DNA of 64,000 bases from Arachis hypogaea (taxonomy: Eukaryota; Streptophyta; Magnoliopsida; Fabales; Fabaceae): the NCBI RefSeq assembly GCF_003086295.3, contig NC_092052.1:27193427-27257426 (forward strand), in the 5' to 3' direction. Each line of letters opens with the position of its first letter. Position 1 is the first letter of the stretch. Positions 47,297-56,551 of this stretch are shown here, piece by piece. The notes below the pieces were generated by a model. It was given only the letters and a program-made list of their open reading frames with translations. It was not told the DNA's origin and ran no database searches. The translations under genes and the position numbers were made by a program.

Positions 47297-48840
47297 GCAC
47301 AGGGTAGACACCACTGAAAAAATCTCTGGTATATCCAAGAGACTAGCAGCGGAGTGTATCCTACAATGGCTATGGTGGCTCAATATGCTGCATAGCATAG
47401 GAAGTGGTATGTCCACGCAAGCATCGCGGAACCCCAAGATAAAGAACGACACTTCTGAAAGTCATCAAGCAGTGGCAGCCACCAGAGATGGACCTGATTG
47501 TTTGACTTGTCAGTCATCAGGTAACTCCTAATCATCAAAAGTATGTAACACCTCGTGTACGTCGGAGGGTGCCTGGATCATCGGTATCGGGCATCCGTCG
47601 GAGTCGCTCTTGAAGTCGTGTCAGCTTGAGGAAGAAAGACTCCTTTCTCTGTGCACCCTGCTGCTGAATTGCAGGAGGTCTGGCACCAAGTAGCCGCTCC
47701 ACCAACTCCCAGGTCTCAGTCCTGTACCATGTGTTAAAATCATAGAAGGACCCACCTATCGGCTCTTCATGCGTACGTAACTCGAGGTGGTACGTAACGT
47801 CTTGCAGGGTGATGGTGCACTCACCCCATGGCAGGTGGAAAGTGTGGGTTTCAGGACGCCACCGCTCCACGAATGCCGTAATCAGGGAGTTGTCAAATAC
47901 GAAGTCTCTGAGTGACACCGTGTCGCCAAAGCTAGCATCTTTTAAGTAAGGGACAATGGCATCCAGTGAGGTAAGTGTGTGACTCACTCGCTTGGGAAGA
48001 AGCTAGCGAGACCTTTGATAAAAAATAAAAAACTGAATAAGAATCTATAAAACTATAACCTATCAAATTTAACACAAAAAACACTTCCAATAAACATTCA
48101 CATCACAAATTAATTTAACTGATAAGTAGAAACAAATTTAACAAATAAGTAGAAATATTTATTTAATTATTTAATAACTAAATTAATAAACATATAGTTA
48201 ATAAATTAATTTAAATAAAAATATTAACTTAAATAATTAATAACTAAATTAAAAATTATCTAGCTAATTAATAACTAAATTAATAAATAAGTAAAAACAA
48301 ATTTAACAAATAAATAAAAATATTTATTTACTAAATTAATTGAAATAAAAATATTTACTTAATTAATTAATAACTAAATTAATAAACATGTATTTAATGA
48401 ATTAATTTAAATAAAAATATTGACTTAAATAATTAATAACTAAATTAATAAATATCTAATTAATAAATTAACTTAAATAAAGATATTTATTTAAATAATT
48501 AATAGCTTAATCACCTAACACCTACCAAATAACTTACTTTAAATAAAAAAAATGAATAACATTTACTTAAGAATTTAATTTAACTAATACCTAAAATCAT
48601 ACCATATCAACCTTTCATAACAATATATTTATCTACCAAACATGTGTTATATACTAGTTCTATAAAAGTACTCTAAGTATATATATATATATACATGTTC
48701 TAACATAAATAGAAAAAAAAAAAATACTAACTTCGAAGTTGACTGCCTCGCGATGTGTCATGTCGTGTTCAATTAGTTGATATCCGTCATGTCGTGTTCA
48801 ATTGGTTGATATCCGAATCATGTGCATCTGCACGCGCCAT
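47297..48840 (-). pseudogene. Plant mobile domain (PMD, MAIN-like) gene remnant inside the MULE
   Basis: PMD proteins occur as host silencing factors (MAIN/MAIL1) and inside MULE and gypsy transposons. Exon 1 (48840-48732) starts MARADAHDSDINQLN and ends at a GTTAGT donor. The ~730-bp intron is AT-rich. Exon 2 starts near 48002 and carries LTSLDAIVPYLKDASFGDTV, LRDFVFDNSLITAFVERW and FHLPWGECTITLQDVTYHL. A one-base frameshift near 47555 is followed by LSWGSAMLAWTYHFLCYAA, one stop, then PLLVSWIYQRFFQW, where it ends abruptly at about 47297 against the transposase. A 29-bp tandem duplication in exon 1 (about 48748-48805) introduces a stop. About half of a normal PMD remains. Confidence 0.85.
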
Positions 48841-49448
48841 GCTCGCCGAGTAAGTCGGTAATATGGTTAGAAGAGGGTAGAAGTTGAAGGAAAGTTGAAG
48901 AAATTAAATGAATGAAAAATCTATTCAAAGAACGCCGTAAACGAATTGTATATATAGGTTGCATTTAACATTCTCTCATTTATAATGTAAATGAAATAAG
49001 ATTGTACGTATCTCATTTGCATTGTAAATGAGATAAGACCATTACACACCACGTGCGCAAACGTGATACGGCCACATTGTATTGTGCCTTATCTATCTCA
49101 TTTACAGTATAAACGAAATACATGCAATCTTATTTCATTTACACTGTAAATGAAATAAAATATATGATGAATTTTGATAAAAATGATTCAAATTATATAT
49201 TTTGGTAAATAAAATATTTATGTATTTATTTTAAAAAAAATCCGAAATATATTAGAACAGTAAAATTAATTTAGAATCTAAGACTTTGAGAGGTAGACAT
49301 TAGGTGAATATCATTGATGACACGACTGATCATTAAATAGGCAATGATAGTTATTAATTTAGTTGGTTATAATTTACAAACTCATAATTAAGATAAAATA
49401 AAGTTGAGATATGACTCATAATGTACAATAAAGATTAAATTATAAGAT

Positions 49449-50382
49449 TGCATTTGTTTACAAGAATAGGATAGTGAAACAGTAGGGACACAAAGATATA
49501 AAATCGTGTTTGACTAGGGGTAACAATATATACCCTACCTGCGGATACCCAATTCGACCCCACCCGATCGGGCAGGGTTGTCAACCCGATCCGCAGGGGT
49601 AGGGTAGGGTACGGGTAGGGTTATCGTTCGTGTCAGGTAGGGTGCGGGTTGAGCCTCAACCCTACCCGACCAACCCGCACTCTATATATGTTTATGTTAT
49701 ATAGTTATATAAAAATATGTTTTAAGTGGATGTTGAATTCAAGACCTCTCACTAAATGCAAAAGATCCTTAACCACTAAAAGAAAATCATTAATTGATAA
49801 TTTAATATTTTTTTTTTACATAAAAATCAGTTCTATTTTAAATTATCATCAAGTTATATAATAATGTTATATATTTTTTGTAACCCGTGGATAGGGTCGG
49901 GTACCCGCGAGTTAAGAGCGGATAATATCCCAACCCGCGGGTAGGGTAGGGTTGAATTTATATAAAAATTTCAACCCGCGGGTAGAGTTAGGATTGGATC
50001 CAAACCTTACCCTACCCTACCCATTGCCACCCATATGTTTGACAGATGAGAGATAGACATAGATAGAGATATTGTGTCCAAAGACACTGAATTAGTGTAT
50101 TTTGTGTCCATCATTACAGAAAGGACACCAGAGACATTAACAAATGATACAATTTATTTTTTATTTTTTATTATTTTTGTTAATTTTTTATAATTATATT
50201 TTTTATTATTATATTTTTCTTTTCAATTTTTTTGAATGAAAAAATGATAATAAATTAAATTTTCATAATTGGTTCTACTTTATCACTAAACAGAATATAA
50301 GAACACTAAATTCTATGTCTGTGTCATTTATGTTTTGTTCTCAGTATCTTGTCTTGTCCTATTCTTAGAAACAAACGTAGCC
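49449..50382. mobile_element. TIR MITE (~405 bp) interrupted by a hAT-type element
   Basis: Left end GCATTTGTTTACAAGAATAG and right end (inverted) CTACGTTTGTTTCTAAGAAT form terminal inverted repeats. The body matches the element split at 19560-19588/38175-38530. It is non-coding and AT-rich. Removing the 521-bp insert and its 8-bp duplication leaves ~405 bp. The TSD and superfamily are not settled. Confidence 0.7.
49515..50035. mobile_element. hAT-type MITE (521 bp) with GGGTAGGGT-rich ends
   Basis: Termini TAGGGGTAACAA and (inverted) TATGGGTGGCAA match at 9 of 12 positions. The exact 8-bp TSD TGTTTGAC is at 49507-49514 and 50036-50043. Both subterminal parts carry opposed GGGTAGGGT/ACCCTACCC and CCCGC strings. 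The centre is AT-rich without transposase. It has the same design as 24171-24908 but a different subterminal repeat. Confidence 0.9.
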
Positions 50383-51093
50383 TAAAATAACATATCACAG
50401 TCTCCAAATTTTTCTTGCCAGCCATATGATCTAGACTAAGCTTAGAAAATAAAATGAGTTGTAATTCAGTTAAAAGATAAGTGAATAATGATATGGTGAA
50501 CTCTCAAAGTTTAATTAAGTTTTTATGTTGGCACTTATAAAAAATAAAAAATAAATAACTCTATAATAAGTTTTATGTGCTGAGTTAATTGTGAGATAGA
50601 TATTTTATCAACTTACAATAAAGGACCGATAATTATTTTTTGCTTAAAATCTTTAATTTATGATCAGTATTGGTTTAATAAAAAATATTGTGACATAAAT
50701 TATATGAATTTAAAAATAAATATACATAAATTGTAGAATATGAAAATAAAGTAAATGAATCAATTACTCATATGTCAATATTTTGAAAAAGAATTTCTTT
50801 GAGTATAATGGCTAGAGCCATTTTGTATTGGAGAATTTGAATTTATGAATTCGGTGCTAAAATTTTATATGTAAATTCATAAAGTTATCATAATAAGATT
50901 CATTGTTAATAAATGTAAACGTTATTGTAAATAGTTGGCTTGAATCCATCACTTTGCTTTCTTTGCATTTAATTTCAAATGTTATAACAAATAAATGGAA
51001 TAATAATAATTCAGTGAAAAGACATTGAGATATCATAGTTACAAGTTATCATATTTAATGACTTTTTGCTTCAAGTCCTTTCAAATAGGAGTT
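50383..51093. other. AT-rich spacer, nothing recognised
   Basis: I found no gene, inverted repeat or LTR in this 0.7-kb interval. Confidence 0.5.
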
Positions 51094-51098
51094 CTACT

Positions 51099-51514
51099 TG
51101 TTAGGATTTGGTTGAATTAGTCCCACATTGCTCAGGATAGCAAATGGAGTGGGTGGCCTAGGCTATAAATATGAGGCTAAGTTCTCCATTTGTTTTTGCA
51201 CCAGTCAAAAACACTTTAAGCTTGTATCTGATTTTTCTTTTTCTCTGTACTCTTTATTAGAGAGTGTTGTGAGGTGTAGTTAGATATTTGCTTTGAGAGA
51301 GTGTGGGTGTACTGGGGTGCCGGTGAGAGAAAGAAGTCTATGTGTTGTAACAATTTTCACATAGTGATATTCTCTGGTTGTCATTTGACAACGGCCGTGG
51401 TTTTTTCTCCGGTAATTGGAGTTTCCACGTTAAATTCTTGTGTTGTGATTGTGTCTATTTTATTTCTCTGTCAAAGGTGTCTTCTCAAGGGGGAATGGTG
51501 TCTTATTCCCAACA
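51099..51514 (+). repeat. 5' LTR of the young Copia element
   Basis: 416 bp with TCCCACATTG near 51121 and a TATA box (TATAAATA, 51164-51171), the usual layout of small Copia LTRs. The open frame within it (51301-51555) recurs in the 3' LTR and is not a gene. Confidence 0.93.
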
Positions 51515-51807
51515 AGTGGTATCAAGAGCTTCGGTTCGGTGGGATTTATTCTTAGTATGCTCTGTGGTTGCAGCCTAGTCTGACCTTCCACATCAGAAAA
51601 GAATTTTGTCCTGTGGCTTGAGGTTGATCTTTGGTTGCTGTTGTTGTTGCTGGAAGGCAGTGTGACACTGTGAGAGTGCAGTTTGGAAAGGTTCTGGCTA
51701 AGGAAAGACTTGGTATTTAAGTGTGTCCATTGTGACCCACCTCTCTTTCCTGGGGACCCTTCCTAGTACACGGTTGAGTTATACTATTCCAGTATACGGT
51801 TGCAACA

Positions 51808-51972
51808 ATGTCAGGATATTCAAGTGCTGTGAAGATTGAAATAGAGAAATTTGATGGAAGAATCAATTTTGGCTTGTGGCAAATACAAGTCAAGGATATG
51901 TTGATACAATCAGGTTTGCACAAGGCGTTGAAGGAGAAGATCTCTGGTTGCTCTCTCTATGAGAGAAGATGA
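51808..51972 (+). pseudogene. Truncated Copia gag (54 codons)
   Basis: ATG 51808 opens MSGYSSAVKIEIEKFDG, with FGLWQIQVKDMLIQSGLH next: the N-terminus of a Copia Gag. A stop at 51970-51972 ends it after LYERR. The normal ~300-residue protein is missing. The remaining interior to 52351 shows only short unrelated frames. The piece may be kept because it overlaps RNA packaging signals, which is inference. Confidence 0.8.
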
Positions 51973-52351
51973 TGTTCTCTAGAAGACAAGAAGTATCCTC
52001 ATGGTATTACCGCACTGCCATGGATAAGGATAAGTTGTGGCAATCGGGTCCACAATTGCACACGGGCATTGGTTGGCGTTGAGATGCAAGGTGTGTGGTG
52101 GAGTTAGGTCGATGGCTGAAGAACTTCCAGGAAAAGCCAATTTGGAAGTTGCACCATGAATTTTCAGCAAGGTTTCGATCTGTACCAAGGTGAAATGCTT
52201 GGAGTGGTCTAATTCCAAGTGAGTATACTTTCATGGTGGAGTATGATAGTTCTCTGAACTATGATTGTCGGTATAGACAATGGCAACAAAGAATTGTCGG
52301 TGTTGACAATAGAAGCTGAAGATGTATGACTATTTCAATCAAGGTGGAGAT

Positions 52352-52767
52352 TGTTAGGATTTGGTTGAATTAGTCCCACATTGCTCAGGATAGCAAATGG
52401 AGTGGGTGGCCTAGGCTATAAATATGAGGCTAAGTTCTCCATTTGTTTTTGCACCAGTCAAAAACACTTTAAGCTTGTATCTGATTTTTCTTTTTCTCTG
52501 TACTCTTTATTAGAGAGTGTTGTGAGGTGTAGTTAGATATTTGCTTTGAGAGAGTGTGGGTGTACTGGGGTGCCGGTGAGAGAAAGAAGTCTATGTGTTG
52601 TAACAATTTTCACATAGTGATATTCTCTGGTTGTCATTTGACAACGGCCGTGGTTTTTTCTCCGGTAATTAGAGTTTCCACGTTAAATTCTTGTGTTGTG
52701 ATTGTGTCTATTTTATTTCTCTGTCAAAGGTGTCTTCTCAAGGGGGAATGGTGTCTTATTCCCAACA
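52352..52767 (+). repeat. 3' LTR of the young Copia element
   Basis: Near-identical copy of 51099-51514, one difference seen. Followed by the TSD CTACT. Confidence 0.95.
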
Positions 52768-52772
52768 CTACT

Positions 52773-53156
52773 AGGAATAGTAGGTTTGAAGAATTGATAT
52801 AGTAAAAAAAGAAGAAATGGTTAGTCATGCTCTCATAGAGAATAAAAAATGCATAAAAAAATTATTCGTAAAGCATATATAGCTCAAAAATAGTTTTTAG
52901 ATAGTAATTGAAGCTGAATTTGTCCTTGTTTAGGCAATATAGCCATGTGTGCTTGATAAGGTTGTCGAATTAATTGTCGGAGTGATTGAAAATCGAGCTT
53001 GTTTTTGGATTAGTTCATTAATTGACTATGACACATGAAATGTTATAATATGCAAAAGTGAAAGAATTTGAATGTATAAAATATATACTTTATAAGAAGT
53101 TATAATGTATTAAAATTTGATAAAAGATTTATATAAATAAAATAGATTAGACATGG
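52773..53156. other. Spacer between two mobile elements
   Basis: AT-rich with no recognised feature. It ends at the TSD of the long-TIR element (53157-53165). Confidence 0.5.
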
Positions 53157-53165
53157 TTATAATAA

Positions 53166-54877
53166 GGGCAATTTATGCATCTAAATTGTTTGACCCTCAA
53201 TATTATGCAAATACATTGTTTCCAAATTTAATACGTAAATGCATTGTTTCACTATTTTATGTAAACCGCTACTGGCAGTAGTGGTTTACAGGTGTGCATA
53301 AACCGCTACAACCAGCCGCGGTTTATGTGTGTGAGTGTAAACCGCTGCTGCCAGCAGCGGTTTACGTGCGTGTGTGTGAGTGTAAACCGCTACTGCCAGT
53401 AGCGGTTTACGTGTATGTGTGTATACTATTTAAATAATATTATAAATAAAAAATTTAATTTATCATTTCACAATATAATTTAAAAAATATAAATATGCAT
53501 GTAATAATTTTTTTATTTGTATTTATTATTAAAATGAGATTAAATAGCAAATCAAAGAGTGAGTACTCACAGAGTACTAAAATATATAAACTAAGACTAA
53601 ATTTTTTTTATCTTCATCCCTTCTAAAACTCATGAATGATTATATAATTTATTTTTAGTAAAAAATTCACAAAGCATACACTTTTTCTTTAAAAATTACT
53701 TCATTTTTTATCCATATAAATCATATGATTGCAAAAAATATATACTCTGTTTTCTTTCTCTCAATTTTTTTGTAACTTAATTTAGCGGTTTCTGTGTTCC
53801 TCTAACGATTTACGTTGATTAGAAAAAATGTTTGTTTATGCTAAATTAAGTTACAAAAAAATTGAGAGAAAGAAAACGGAGTATATATTTTTTGCAATCA
53901 TATGATTTATATGGATAAAAAATGAAGTAATTTTTAAAGAAAAAGTGTATGCTTTAGTGAATTTTTTACTAAAAATAAATTATTTTATCATTCATGAGTT
54001 TTAGAAGGGATGAAGATAAAAAAAAATTTAGTCTTAGTTTATATATTTTAGTACTCTGTGAGTACTCACTCTTTGATTTGCTATTTAATCTCATTTTAAT
54101 AATAAATACAAATAAAAAATTATTACATGCATATTTATATTTTTTATTTTATTCATCAAAATTATGATGCTATCACTATTATTTATCTAATTAATCAACT
54201 GTAAAATACAAATAATTTTTATTTTTTGGTATAAGACAACAAAGTTGCACAAATAAAAAAAAATCATTTAGCTAGAACCTCAAATGCAAATCAGTAACAA
54301 AGAACACAACCCATTTTTCAAACTCTCCAATCTCATAGTTGATATAAATAAAAGAGAATGAAGTGATTTTTAAAGAGTAAAATATATAATTTAGTAAACT
54401 TTTGGCTAAAAATAAATTATTTTATTATTTATAAATTTTAAAAGAGATGAGAATAAAAAAAATTAGTCTTGCTTTATATAATTCAATACTTTGAAGACTG
54501 TATTTTTTTATTTGTAATTTGGTCTCACTTCTAATAATAAATACAAATAAAAAATTTATTACATGCATATTTATATTTTTTAAATTATATTGTGAAATGA
54601 TAAATTAAATTTTTTATTTATAATATTATTTAAATAGTATACACACATACACGTAAACCGCTACTGGCAGTAGCGGTTTACACTCACATACACACGCACG
54701 TAAACCGCTGCTGGCAGCAGCGGTTTCCACTCACACACATAAACCGCGGCTGGTTGTAGCCGCTACTGCCAGTAGCGATTTACATAAAATAGTGAAACAA
54801 TGCATTTGCGTATTAAATTTGGAAACAATGTATTTGCGTAATATTGGGGTCAAACAATTTAGATGCGTAAATTGTTC
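53166..54877. mobile_element. Long-TIR, hairpin-array element (MULE-type MITE, 1712 bp)
   Basis: An exact 9-bp TSD TTATAATAA (53157-53165 and 54878-54886) flanks inverted ends GGGCAATTTATGCATCTAAA / GAACAATTTACGCATCTAAA. The inverted arms are ~500 bp. Each arm carries four 27-29-nt near-perfect palindromes with half-site GTAAACCGCTRCTG: 53262-53288, 53299-53327, 53337-53365 and 53382-53410 on the left; 54653-54681, 54700-54728 and two fused units at about 54738-54783 on the right. A third partial arm copy lies inverted at about 53840-54140, so the left half can also fold on itself. There is no coding capacity. The 9-bp TSD and long TIRs point to the Mutator superfamily. Confidence 0.88.
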
Positions 54878-54886
54878 TTATAATAA

Positions 54887-55600
54887 GGTATAAACGACTT
54901 AGTAATTTTATCTATTAAGGTCATTTACCTTTCATTTACCTATAACAGTTAAACAAAAAATGATCAGAATGAATAATAATAATGAGATTAATATAATTAC
55001 TTTGAGCTATTTCATTTAGTTGTCTATCTTTTGAAATTTAAAAAAAAAATTAGTCATTTAATCATTGCTCTTGACTTAAAAAGCAAACCAAATACTACAA
55101 AAGAAGTAAAAAAGAAAATAGATACTCTATACTAGTTATAAAAATGTCAAGATTGATCTCTGGGTCATGAATGTTGGTTTTATTAGCGTTCACTCCCTCC
55201 TCGTGTTTGGTACTTGCTTCAACTTATAATAACAAATAGTAATTTTGACTGAGACATTATGATGTTAGTAGAAGATGATATTAAATTTTAGTCTCTATAT
55301 TGTCTGAATTTATTTTCATAAATATTATAATAAAATTAAATAGGTTACAAGATATTAACGATAAATTATTTTCTAGATTTGGGTCAAGTAACCCTTAATT
55401 AAGGACATAAAGAATGACGATGACGATTTGATCTATGAGGAACGGTGTCAGATAATGGCAAAGTAATATGGCATTAATGGTGGTATTGTTCTTTTTCCCA
55501 AAGAATAAAAACAGAACAAACAAACTAGTACAACAAAAAATTTAAAATCATTATAAAATTCTATTGTGTGCAATTGTTTGGTAACAGTATAAAATAAGAG
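54887..55600. other. AT-rich spacer, nothing recognised
   Basis: No gene or TE end is supported. The short minus frame at 55448-55654 has no family features. Confidence 0.5.
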
Positions 55601-55604
55601 TAAA

Positions 55605-55735
55605 CTACCATTTTTACCCATGAAAGTTGTAAATGCTAACAAATCTACCCACAAAATAATGAAATTAAAGTTATACCCATTAAAGATAAAATTCGTATGA
55701 CAAAAATATCAAAACTCTAAAAAAACTACTCAAAA
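55605..55735. repeat. Diverged dispersed repeat, copy B
   Basis: Same block order as 10801-10935 (AAACTACCA, TACCCAT, AATGCTAACAAA, TATGACAAAA). The two copies differ at many positions. Confidence 0.5.
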
Positions 55736-56092
55736 ATCCAAAATACCCTTCTTCTAACCCTAATTTTCTTCATCCCTTATTCCCCCTCTCTATCCCCACT
55801 ACAAACAGAGAGAATGAGAGGGAATGGGCCATCGTCATCATCATCGAACAAGGAAGGATGGGTGAGAGAAAGGGCCGAAATAGAGAGAGTAAGAGAGAAT
55901 GACAAAACACGAAGAAAGGAAGGAAGAGTTGTGTTGTTGCTGCCGAAGCTTCCCTCGGTGTCACTGTTGTCAGAGCTACCATCGAAGGAGAGGGAACAAA
56001 GAGAGGGAGAACTCGGGTTAGCCAAAAACTCCGTGCACGCACGCGGCGCAGAATGAGAGACTCCCATCGAGCGGTGGTTCAGGGTTTGTGCC
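55736..56092. other. GC-richer segment with overlapping accidental frames
   Basis: It is purine-rich (GAGAGAGAA, GGAAGGAAG). Open frames of 80-108 codons occur on both strands at 55770-56103 but consist of low-complexity Ser/Leu or Arg/Glu runs. No gene is called. It may be the leader of a decayed LTR element. Confidence 0.4.
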
Positions 56093-56551
56093 TGCTGATG
56101 CATTCACATCTTTAGTTATTTTTCTTGTTTTAATTCATTATTTTCTTAGATTTAATTATAGTTTTATCTGCTAATCTTGTCACTTTTAAGTATCTTGTAT
56201 TACTAAAGTATTTGCTAAGTGTTTTCAAGGAATTATGATTAAAAGAAAGGCAAATCAAACAACCAAAGGAAGGATGATCAAAGAAGCAACAAAGAAAAAT
56301 TCTTGAGGAAACAGGAGGTGTGTGCACGCACACAGAAGAGCTCACGCATCAATCAAGGAGTGATTTTCGTTGCATGCATACGCATACGCCGTGTGTGTTC
56401 GCACAAGCCCCATAATTTGAAGGGGATGTGCCATGCCCTATGATCACCCAAAATTGAAGACTTGCCAAGCTCAAGAAAACGTGCCACGCTAAGCAGGGCA
56501 TGCCATGCTCTAAGGAACAATTTCAGGGTGTGCATACGCACATGCTTGTTG
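56093..56551 (+). mobile_element. LTR-retrotransposon fragment with CpG-rich motif
   Basis: The start (TGATGCATTCACATCTTT near 56096) resembles the start of the Athila-like LTR at 31013 (TGATGCGTGAGCATCTTT). GTGTGCACGCACACAG and GCATACGCATACGCC strings near 56321-56390 and 56535 echo its CpG tract. It stops at the solo LTR. No second end was found. Confidence 0.45.

Larger units (their letters stand above)
45131..49243 (+). mobile_element. Mutator-like element (MULE) carrying transposase and PMD gene remnants
   Basis: Terminal inverted repeats of about 110 bp (left from GGATTTTTTTAAAT, right ending ...AAAAAATCC) align by eye. They are flanked by GAAGTATATT (45121-45130) and GAAATATATT (49244-49253), a 10-bp TSD with one mismatch. 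Inside each TIR-proximal region lie four copies of a palindrome, TTTACANTGTAAA within a CTCAT/GAGAT context: about 45211, 45251, 45303 and 45339 on the left, and 48974, 49009, 49094 and 49130 on the right. The cargo is a MULE transposase (+) and a plant mobile domain gene (-) meeting tail to tail near 47290. The element is 4113 bp and structurally complete at both ends, but neither gene is intact. Confidence 0.92.
51099..52767 (+). mobile_element. Young non-autonomous Copia-type LTR element (1669 bp)
   Basis: LTRs are 51099-51514 and 52352-52767, 416 bp each, TGTTAGG...CCAACA. By eye they differ at a single position (GGTAATTGG versus GGTAATTAG). The TSD is CTACT (51094-51098 and 52768-52772), exact. 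PBS TGGTATCAAGAGCTTCGG (tRNA-Met type) starts at 51517, and a purine tract AAGGTGGAGAT precedes the 3' LTR. The 837-bp interior has only the first 54 codons of a Copia gag and no enzymes. It must have been moved by a related autonomous element, and recently. Confidence 0.95.

Noticed and set aside
49560..50030. TAGGGTAGGGT strings resembling telomere repeats
   Set aside because: They are not TTTAGGG arrays. They lie inside an element with an 8-bp TSD and terminal inverted repeats, and occur in both orientations.
51301..51555. 84-codon frame repeated at 52554-52802
   Set aside because: It lies in both LTRs of the young Copia element and its Cys/Val-rich product has no family; repetition reflects LTR identity.
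53166..54877. Palindrome array considered as a CRISPR array
   Set aside because: Plant nuclear DNA. The units are not regularly spaced direct repeats with unique spacers but mirrored arrays within transposon arms with a 9-bp TSD.
55770..56103. Open frames of 80-108 codons on both strands
   Set aside because: Low-complexity Ser/Leu or Arg/Glu products on a purine-rich stretch; no splice or domain evidence.
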